Virus record (IMG/VR): IMGVR_UViG_3300020202_000174
Coordinates: 1 to 34,044 of that record
Direction: 5' to 3' (one strand)
DNA length: 34,044 bases
DNA from: a virus
This document shows, piece after piece, positions 29,246 to 34,044 of this stretch. Each line of letters opens with the position of its first letter. Position 1 is the first letter of the stretch. The translations under genes were made by a program, and so were the position numbers. The notes beneath the pieces are model-generated. The model did no database searches. It was given only the letters and a program-made list of their open reading frames with translations, and was not told where the DNA came from.

Positions 29246-29498
29246 ATGCCCAACCCCACCGCCATAGCCGACCATCTCTGCGCTCTGATTACCGAGATGA
29301 CCAAGCGCAGGAGAACCCGAGGCCCCGCATTGGATCTCCGTATCCGACCTTGAGCGGGAACTGAGGCGGCATGGCATATCAGTCACCCACGATGATCTGC
29401 AATCCGCTATCGGAATATGCGTCGAGCGGTGCGTGCTGAAGACGGCGGGAGACCCCGTGCATTCGATAGCGCCTTGGCAGAAGGACTGGGATGTCTAG
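29246..29498 (+). CDS. Small rightward gene that needs a +1 frameshift to be full length
   Basis: ATG 29246 (after GAGGGA) reads MPNPTAIADHLCALITEMTK then RRRTRG and stops at 29351-29353. The +1 frame is open from 29301 to TAG 29496-29498 and reads EPEAPHWISVSDLERELRRH, then GISVTHDDLQSAIGICVERC and IAPWQKDWDV. That is clearly protein-like but has no start codon. Joining them in 29301-29350 gives an approximately 83-residue protein. Tandem rare-type Arg codons AGG AGA at 29309-29314 lie in the window. It may be programmed shifting, a real mutation or a base error. Confidence 0.5.
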
Positions 29499-29809
29499 CC
29501 CTGCTTGGGAGCGGCGGACAGGGCGCGGATGCGATCGGCAATTGAAGCGGCTTGCGCGTACAGGCTAGTCCAGTGAGCCCATGCCGGCTTCCCGTCAGCA
29601 ATCCCCGCTCTCTGGGTTAGGCAATACGAGGCTTGCTCTTCCGCCACCCCGGCTGCTTTCTCCAGGATATCCACCGGGACCACCTTGAACCCCGCAGACT
29701 CGATCGCAGCCAGAGCGGCGCGGGCCTGATCTCCCAGCGTGCCGCCGGAAGATTTGTGAAGCGCAAGCGCTATGATCTTCTCCACCAGTCCCGCGTCATC
29801 CTGCATCAT
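29495..29809 (-). CDS. Hypothetical phage protein, 104 aa
   Basis: ATG ATG at 29809 follows AGGAGACTC. The sequence DAGLVEKIIALALHKSSGGT, then LGDQARAALAAIESAGFKVV, then PVDILEKAAGVAEEQASYCL has the helix-rich D-Q-A-R-A-A-L-A-A-I-E-x-A-G-F/Y pattern. That pattern is common in leftward phage accessory genes. Its stop uses the CTAG that is also the stop of the facing gene. Confidence 0.6.
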   Translation of the reverse strand: MMQDDAGLVEKIIALALHKSSGGTLGDQARAALAAIESAGFKVVPVDILEKAAGVAEEQASYCLTQRAGIADGKPAWAHWTSLYAQAASIADRIRALSAAPKQG

Positions 29810-29934
29810 GAGTCTCCTGGGTGAACGGGCGCGGAACAAAATCCCGCCGGATTCCCGCGAATCTCGCGCTTGTCCACAGCAAGCGGCGCAGTTTCACGAC
29901 TGATTTTGACAGAGATGATAGTAGCGCGAAACAG

Positions 29935-29956
29935 CGATAAAAGCTATATTTTATCG
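29935..29956. repeat. AT-rich perfect hairpin beside att
   Basis: CGATAAAA (29935-29942) and TTTTATCG (29949-29956) are perfect 8-bp arms around GCTATA, 12 nt from the tRNA-Glu fragment. It could be the terminator that followed the ancestral tRNA gene, or part of attP. The flank 29810-29967 has no gene. Confidence 0.55.
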
Positions 29957-29967
29957 GTGTTTTTCGG

Positions 29968-30016
29968 TGGCGCTCCCTACGGGATTCGAACCCGTGTTTC
30001 AGCCTTGAGAGGGCCA
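29968..30016 (-). other. Probable attP core: 3' fragment of tRNA-Glu (anticodon CTC)
   Basis: On the reverse strand are anticodon stem TGGCC/GGCTG with loop CTCTCAA (CTC at 30007-30009), T-arm ACGGG-TTCGAAT-CCCGT, acceptor half AGGGAGC, discriminator G and CCA (29968-29970). The 5' half (acceptor, D-arm) is absent. The fragment lies 21 nt past the integrase stop. Phages that integrate in tRNA genes carry the 3' half to restore the host gene, so this should be the crossover region. Confidence 0.82.
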
Positions 30017-30037
30017 AGCCGCATTGTGTCGAATCAA

Positions 30038-31078
30038 TCACTTGGCCTTCCTCTCCCGCAGGATTCCCGCCAAAGCGCCGGCCTCGCGTCCGGGGATCGG
30101 CGTCGGCCTGACGTGCTGGTAGCGATGCAGGGAGCGAGCGTCGCGCCACATGCCCAGCTCGGCGGCCCGCTTGTCCGGGATCTGGGCGGCGTCGGCGGCG
30201 GTCGCCAGAGCATGCCGGCTCATGTGCGGGGTGTAGGCGACGCCCAGCCGCTCCCGCAGGGGCTTCAGCCAAGCGTAGACCCCGCGCCGCGTCTCCCATG
30301 GGAACAGCCGCCCTTCCTTCTTCGGCAGATTGGCAAGCATGGTGACGACGGCAGGCCCCACCTCAAGTGTCGCCCAGTCGTCGGTCTTGCCGATCTGCAC
30401 CGACACCTTGCCGGCCCGCAGGTCGATGCGTTCCCAGTCGATCTTGAGATAGTCGGTGATCCGCAGCCCCAGCTCGTACAGCATGGCAATCAGGATGCGC
30501 TTGTAGGCCACTTGATGATCGCGCTTCCTGCCCAGCTTATTTGCCCGTGGAGGGGCTTCAGCGTTCTCCATGAGCAAGGCCATGGTTTCCTCTGGCGCCG
30601 CCTGGCGGGGCGATTTACGGCTCACCCAGAGCTTCTTGATGCGCCGGTAGTCGCACCACTCCTGTTCGGACGCATAGTGCAGGATGGCGGCTCCCACGCC
30701 GATGACCTTGCGATTCTTGGTAGCGTCCGACCGTCCGGGCTTCAGGGCGTCGGCGGCGGCCACCAGGGCGGCATGGTTGACGGCTCGGCAATCGACACGC
30801 CCGATGTGGGCGGCGACGGCATCCACGAGGGCAATGTCGCTCGTTGAGAGGTGTGGTTTGGCGGCCTTGTAGAACTCGGCGGCGTCGGCGAAGGCTACCG
30901 TCTCTCCCCGGCCGGGAACGCGACGACGCGCCCGCTCGGCGAGGTAGTCCTGTGCGAACGCCTCAGCGCCGCGGCGATCCCGCCGTCCCGTGGAGACCTC
31001 AAACCTGCCCGAGGCATCGCGACCGCTGATATACCACGAGGCGCCGCGCTTGCCGGGTGGGATGTACTTGATCCGCAT
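30038..31078 (-). CDS. Tyrosine integrase, 346 aa
   Basis: ATG 31078 (MRIKYIPPGKRGASWYISGR) follows AAGGAG; the frame is open further upstream but overlaps the Xis-like gene and reads as nonsense. An N-terminal beta arm-binding domain (1-50) and core-binding helices (60-160) precede the catalytic part: Arg 206 (YELGLRITDY), Lys 231 (QIGKTDDW), His 285/Arg 288 (PHMSRHA) and Tyr 320 (LHRYQH). It would join attP to a tRNA-Glu gene. It runs toward the att fragment. Confidence 0.93.
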   Translation of the reverse strand: MRIKYIPPGKRGASWYISGRDASGRFEVSTGRRDRRGAEAFAQDYLAERARRRVPGRGETVAFADAAEFYKAAKPHLSTSDIALVDAVAAHIGRVDCRAVNHAALVAAADALKPGRSDATKNRKVIGVGAAILHYASEQEWCDYRRIKKLWVSRKSPRQAAPEETMALLMENAEAPPRANKLGRKRDHQVAYKRILIAMLYELGLRITDYLKIDWERIDLRAGKVSVQIGKTDDWATLEVGPAVVTMLANLPKKEGRLFPWETRRGVYAWLKPLRERLGVAYTPHMSRHALATAADAAQIPDKRAAELGMWRDARSLHRYQHVRPTPIPGREAGALAGILRERKAK

Positions 31079-31248
31079 GCCGTCCGCTCCTTGGCCTCCA
31101 AGGCCTTGTAGTCGTCTTCGGTGATGCGCGCGGCTCTCCCCCGCCCGATCGGCGCGATGTTGTGTACGGCCAAACGGGATTTCAAGAACCGCACGGACCA
31201 CTGTAGGCGGCTGGCGGCTTGGGGGAGGCTTAGGCGCTTGTCGCTCAT
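30895..31248 (-). CDS. Xis-like small HTH protein overlapping the integrase, 117 aa
   Basis: The first 55 residues, MSDKRLSLPQAASRLQWSVR, then FLKSRLAVHNIAPIGRGRAA and RITEDDYKALEA, look like a MerR/excisionase-type winged helix. The frame then continues as a Ser/Ala/Arg-rich tail for 184 nt inside the start of integrase in another frame. As I recall, similar long overlaps occur in related phages, so the tail may be real. It probably bends DNA to steer integrase toward excision. Confidence 0.68.
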   Translation of the reverse strand: MSDKRLSLPQAASRLQWSVRFLKSRLAVHNIAPIGRGRAARITEDDYKALEAKERTACGSSTSHPASAAPRGISAVAMPRAGLRSPRDGGIAAALRRSHRTTSPSGRVVAFPAGERR

Positions 31249-31739
31249 CCAAACCTCGCAAATTCCGGGTCAATCTCCATCGCCGCCTTGCAATAGGCTG
31301 CATGGGCTTCGGCGGCGGTGGCGAAGCAGCCAAGATGGCGCTGCCGGCCGTCGCGCCGAATTTTCGCCATCCAGCGCTTGTCCCTGGTGTTAAAATGAAC
31401 ACCCTTAAACCCGGAGGCATTGTCGCGCCGCTTGCGAGAATTTCGTTGATTTTGGGTGCCTGTTGCCTCGCGCAGGTTGTCGAAACGATCGTTGTTGCGA
31501 ACGCCATCTCTGTGATCAATCTGAGCGGCCGGCCACTCACCCGTCATGTAGAGCCACGCCAGCCGATTCGCGCAATGGTGCACGCCGTCGATGGTTATCT
31601 GCCGATAGCCCTCTCCATTGAGCCAGCCCGCGATGGAGTCCGCCGCAACGCCGGGGCGCCTGACGATCCAGGTGAAGACGCCTGTCTCCGGGTCATAGTG
31701 CAGAAGCTCTCTCAGGTATTGCGCTGTCAGCTTCTTCAT
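31245..31739 (-). CDS. HNH endonuclease with AP2 domain, 164 aa
   Basis: Residues 1-90 carry LLHYDPETGVFTWIVRR and RLAWLYMTGEWPAAQIDHRD, GVRNNDRFDNLREAT. This is the H-x-x-x-x-x-x-N-D-R-x-x-N-L-R pattern of phage HNH nucleases. Residues about 108-155 (ASGFKGVHFNTRDKRWMAKI, LGCFATAAEAHAAYCKA) are an AP2 DNA-binding domain. Typical selfish nuclease. Its start overlaps the stop of the upstream gene. Confidence 0.88.
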   Translation of the reverse strand: MKKLTAQYLRELLHYDPETGVFTWIVRRPGVAADSIAGWLNGEGYRQITIDGVHHCANRLAWLYMTGEWPAAQIDHRDGVRNNDRFDNLREATGTQNQRNSRKRRDNASGFKGVHFNTRDKRWMAKIRRDGRQRHLGCFATAAEAHAAYCKAAMEIDPEFARFG

Positions 31740-32089
31740 TTCTCGTCCTCGACCCCGGGAGAGAGGAGGGCGCGGGCGAGGTAATCGCGAGCGGCGTGGA
31801 TGCGATCCTTCAGGGGATTGTCATCGGACACGCGACAGCAAAGCTCATGGATGTGCGCCTCAATCCCCCTCAGCGCCGCTTCCCGCGCATTGGGAGAGGT
31901 GGGGGTGTCCTTCGCTTCGCTCAGTCCGGGAGAGCCAGGACGGCCACCTTCCTGCTCCGGTACGGAGAGGGCCGCGTCGATGCGGGCAATTTCATCGCGA
32001 ACTAAACCGTCGCGGAACGGGCTCGCCCCATATTCGTGCATGAGGGAGTTTCGCCGCTTCTCCAACGCCTCTCTACGTGCGCTCGGCAT
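31736..32089 (-). CDS. Hypothetical phage protein, 117 aa
   Basis: The frame starts at ATG 32089 (MPSARREALEKRRNSLMHEY) and is charged and helical, with a disordered Pro/Ser middle and an end of IHAARDYLARALLSPGVED. Its start overlaps the end of the Cys-containing gene at 32073 by 17 nt, and its stop overlaps the HNH start. No known family. Confidence 0.6.
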   Translation of the reverse strand: MPSARREALEKRRNSLMHEYGASPFRDGLVRDEIARIDAALSVPEQEGGRPGSPGLSEAKDTPTSPNAREAALRGIEAHIHELCCRVSDDNPLKDRIHAARDYLARALLSPGVEDEK

Positions 32090-32276
32090 GCTTCACCGCC
32101 TTTCGATCCTTTGGTGCGTGCCTGCTGCACCACAGCAGTCCCGGCACACCATGCTGCGTGCCCGTCACCGTAGCTCGGTACCTGCATATGTGATGGATGC
32201 CGGGACTTGTGATGACTACCGCGATGCATCTTGGTATGGGTGCGTCGCGCACAGGTTTGTTGGCCCGCGTGCTCAT
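32073..32276 (-). CDS. Small Cys/His protein, possible zinc binder, 67 aa
   Basis: ATG 32276 overlaps the previous stop (ATGA). The pattern RCIAVVITSPGIHHICRYRA, then HGVPGLLWCSRHA matches a small class of phage proteins with C-x13-C...C-x2-H spacing that I recall as zinc-ribbon-like. Function unknown. Confidence 0.55.
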   Translation of the reverse strand: MSTRANKPVRDAPIPRCIAVVITSPGIHHICRYRATVTGTQHGVPGLLWCSRHAPKDRKAVKHAERT

Positions 32277-32527
32277 GGCTTCCCTCCCTTCCCATCCGGC
32301 TTGGTGCCCTTCGGCCAGTCCGAAATCTCGATGCTGCGCGGGTTGTTGTATGACGTGCCGGTGCCGCGAGGATCACTGACGGCGTCCCGCCTTGGCGCGG
32401 CGCCCTTGGTTGCTTCTGCGTCGGCAAGGATTCGCAGCATCGCTATATCCACGAACATCTCGACGGTGCCCGCCTCGGGTTGCCCGGCTAGCGCTTCAAG
32501 CGCCCATTCTCTGGCTTTGTTCTTCAT
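32273..32527 (-). CDS. Hypothetical phage protein, 84 aa
   Basis: ATG 32527 (MKNKAREWALEALAGQPEAG) overlaps the previous TGA. An earlier in-frame start is inside the upstream gene. The N-terminal half is helical; the end is Gly/Pro/Lys-rich and probably disordered (KGTKPDGKGGKP). No family. Confidence 0.6.
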   Translation of the reverse strand: MKNKAREWALEALAGQPEAGTVEMFVDIAMLRILADAEATKGAAPRRDAVSDPRGTGTSYNNPRSIEISDWPKGTKPDGKGGKP

Positions 32528-33981
32528 TTCCCGTCTCCCTTCCCATCCGCTCCTGCAACAGGGATGGGGGTGCAACGCAGCGATGACGCCGCGTTGTCCT
32601 GTTCCCCTCCTGCAACGGCTGCGACCTGCTCGCGGCGAAGCATTTCAATGATGTCATCGAGTTCGCTGACGTACTCCTCCTGCGCGACGGTGCCTTCCCA
32701 GTCGCCGCCGTTGCCGATGCTCTTGCAGTTCTCTCGGATGTAGGTTTCGCGTCGCTTTTCGATGAGCTTGATCGCCAAGCTCACGCCGTCGTGGGACATT
32801 TGCTGTGCAGCAGGTGTTTCAACATCAAGTGGCATTTCAGCGTTTGCTGAAAACACCTCGTCGGGAAAAGCTGCGGCAAACTTCTGGAATGCAACAGAGA
32901 TCGCGTTCAAGCTAATCTTGGTGGCGTCGAGATGATGCCCCTTGGCTTCTTCAGCGTAGGCATCAGCCTCACGTAGAGCCATTCGGCTGTAGACTTGCAA
33001 TGCGCGTGCAGCGCACGTATTGGCGAAGGCGACAAGACGGTGGTTGGTCCCTTTGTTGCCGAGGAAGAACTCAGGCAAATCACACTGGCGCCAGATACGC
33101 GTTACCTCCGCGTCATCACAGGCATTCTCATCCCTGAACATCGGGCATCCTTCGTTGTTGCAGCCGTTGTCACACATACGGCGCGCCGCTATCTCAGACG
33201 CCGTAAGATCACAGGCTGGACAGTCGTTAGGCCCGAAAGGAGCCGCCCCTGCGGCTGAACCCCCATCCGCTCCTGCAACAGGCGGGGCAGGGAGAGGCTG
33301 CCAGTGGGTGGGCTGTAGGCCGGGATAGTCGGCGCACGTCCAGAAGTCCTTGCCGTCATCCCAGCGCCAGACGACGCCCATGCGGCCCTTGTGGTCGCCC
33401 TCGGTTGCTTGGTAGCCGATGATGGCCGTCCCACCACCCGGCGCGCTCGCGATGTCTCTCCATCCATCCGCTCCTGCAACAAGACCTTCCTGCTTGAGGG
33501 CGGACGCAATCTCGTTGATGACCCGCCATCCGTCGCCGTAGCAGCCGCATTCATCTGCCACCATGCAGATGTCGCGTTCGGGGCAGCGAGCACGAATGGC
33601 GTTGAACACTGTCTTGAACAGTGCCCCATCGGTTTCTCTGCGCTTGGCGAGCGCCTTGCGAACCTTAGCCAGCAGGTCCAGCCCTTCGTGAGCGCGGCCG
33701 ACAGGGGCGACCAAGTACCGCTCCACTTCCTCCAGCACCGTCCTGTGGCGTTCGTCAGATGGTGCGTCGCGACCCGATAGGCACTCCAACTCTCCCCCTC
33801 CCCCGTCTGCGGGAGTGAGGGCGGCGCGGGCTTTAGCGTCAGCCTTCGCAAGACGCTCTATCAACTGCTCGACGGTTTTGGGCAAACGCTCTGTGCCCGC
33901 GTCGCGACCTAAGAACGCAATCGCCACGACAATCTCTTGGCGCGCCGCCTCCAGCGCCTCTCTCATTCTCTCATCTCTCAT
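32524..33981 (-). CDS. Large mosaic accessory protein with DUF551-like segment, 485 aa
   Basis: This is a leftward gene with a patchwork of parts. The first 55 residues are helical (EALEAARQEIVVAIAFLGRD, VEQLIERLAKADAKARAAL). A Cys-containing block (CPERDICMVADECGCYGDGW) follows. A DUF551-like unit (WRDIASAPGGGTAIIGYQAT ... THWQPLPAPP) lies about residues 175-235. A second Cys-rich block (CPACDLTASEIAARRMCDNG) and a helical tail come next. Three V-A-G-A-D-G linkers encoded by an 18-bp repeat separate parts. Ea22-like proteins of lambdoid phages have this style. Role unknown. Confidence 0.68.
   Translation of the reverse strand: MRDERMREALEAARQEIVVAIAFLGRDAGTERLPKTVEQLIERLAKADAKARAALTPADGGGGELECLSGRDAPSDERHRTVLEEVERYLVAPVGRAHEGLDLLAKVRKALAKRRETDGALFKTVFNAIRARCPERDICMVADECGCYGDGWRVINEIASALKQEGLVAGADGWRDIASAPGGGTAIIGYQATEGDHKGRMGVVWRWDDGKDFWTCADYPGLQPTHWQPLPAPPVAGADGGSAAGAAPFGPNDCPACDLTASEIAARRMCDNGCNNEGCPMFRDENACDDAEVTRIWRQCDLPEFFLGNKGTNHRLVAFANTCAARALQVYSRMALREADAYAEEAKGHHLDATKISLNAISVAFQKFAAAFPDEVFSANAEMPLDVETPAAQQMSHDGVSLAIKLIEKRRETYIRENCKSIGNGGDWEGTVAQEEYVSELDDIIEMLRREQVAAVAGGEQDNAASSLRCTPIPVAGADGKGDGK
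32543..32560. repeat. 18-bp repeat copy 1 (CCATCCGCTCCTGCAACA)
   Basis: First of three identical copies inside one gene, near its 3' end. It codes a V-A-G-A-D-G linker on the reverse strand. Confidence 0.85.
33263..33280. repeat. 18-bp repeat copy 2
   Basis: Identical to the copies at 32543 and 33464. It sits at the joint after the DUF551-like unit. Confidence 0.85.
33464..33481. repeat. 18-bp repeat copy 3
   Basis: Identical to the other two copies. It sits just before the DUF551-like unit, so that unit is flanked by repeats 2 and 3. Confidence 0.85.
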
Positions 33982-34044
33982 GATTATGTATCCTTTAGGG
34001 TTCGCTCGTTCGCTGCGCTCTCCAAATGATGAGCGTTGTGGTGT

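Noticed and set aside
31079-31540. Longer integrase with 154 extra N-terminal residues
   Set aside because: The extension overlaps two genes, is Pro/Arg-rich nonsense, and a good ribosome site precedes ATG 31078.
1-34044. CRISPR array or insertion sequence
   Set aside because: No regularly spaced repeats with unique spacers and no transposase-like ORF were seen; the only multi-copy repeat is the 18-mer within one gene.

Overview
The window looks like most of the genome of a temperate, short-tailed (podovirus) phage with a P22-like virion. The DNA is GC-rich and has dense ATGA/GTGA stop-start overlaps and frequent GTG starts. The host is probably a proteobacterium. I lean to an alphaproteobacterium because of the small secreted Cys-rich protein at 26589 and the general gene style, but this is inference. 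A tRNA-Glu 3' fragment lies beside the integrase with phage genes on both sides. This suggests attP in a free, circularised or permuted phage genome rather than the edge of an integrated prophage. Replication initiator, helicase and CI-type repressor genes are not visible and presumably lie beyond the ends.

Layout. (1) 1-2869: a rightward early operon of small genes, including a VRR-NUC nuclease and a replication-related DNA-binding-like protein. A tiny ribbon-helix-helix regulator gene (1071-1184) runs the other way. (2) 2870-3408: about 540 bases with no credible ORF but with more than a dozen consecutive, partly nested perfect hairpins. It is the best candidate here for an undescribed large structured RNA. 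(3) 3409-5316: small Cys-containing proteins and two overlapping HNH-type genes. (4) 5402-24179: the late operon. It runs TerS, TerL, portal, scaffold, coat, a small head protein, a glycosyltransferase-like protein, gp4-like and gp10-like tail accessory proteins, a GNAT acetyltransferase, a cupin-like protein, ejection proteins (one with a FlgJ-type glucosaminidase domain) and tail fibre/tip proteins. Tiny reverse-strand genes (lipoprotein, membrane peptides, an HExxH secreted protein) interrupt it like morons. (5) 24938-26894: lysis, with two holin-like proteins, a GH24 endolysin, and inner and outer spanin candidates separated by a reverse-strand tRNA-Gly(TCC). (6) 26895-28568: a metallophosphoesterase and small genes. 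(7) 28582-29809: a leftward regulatory operon with a Cro-like HTH gene packed with inverted repeats, and a rightward small gene that appears to need a +1 frameshift. (8) 29935-31248: att, tyrosine integrase and overlapping Xis-like gene. (9) 31245-33981: a leftward operon of accessory genes (HNH-AP2 nuclease, Cys-rich protein, a mosaic 485-residue protein with an 18-bp repeat present three times).

How it works together: integrase/Xis would recombine at a tRNA-Glu gene. TerS/TerL would package DNA through the portal into a coat shell built on the scaffold. The gp4/gp10-like proteins would seal the vertex, and the ejection proteins, one with a cell-wall hydrolase, would open a path at infection. 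Holin, endolysin and spanins would end the cycle. Functions rest on motifs and gene order read by eye; no database search was run.
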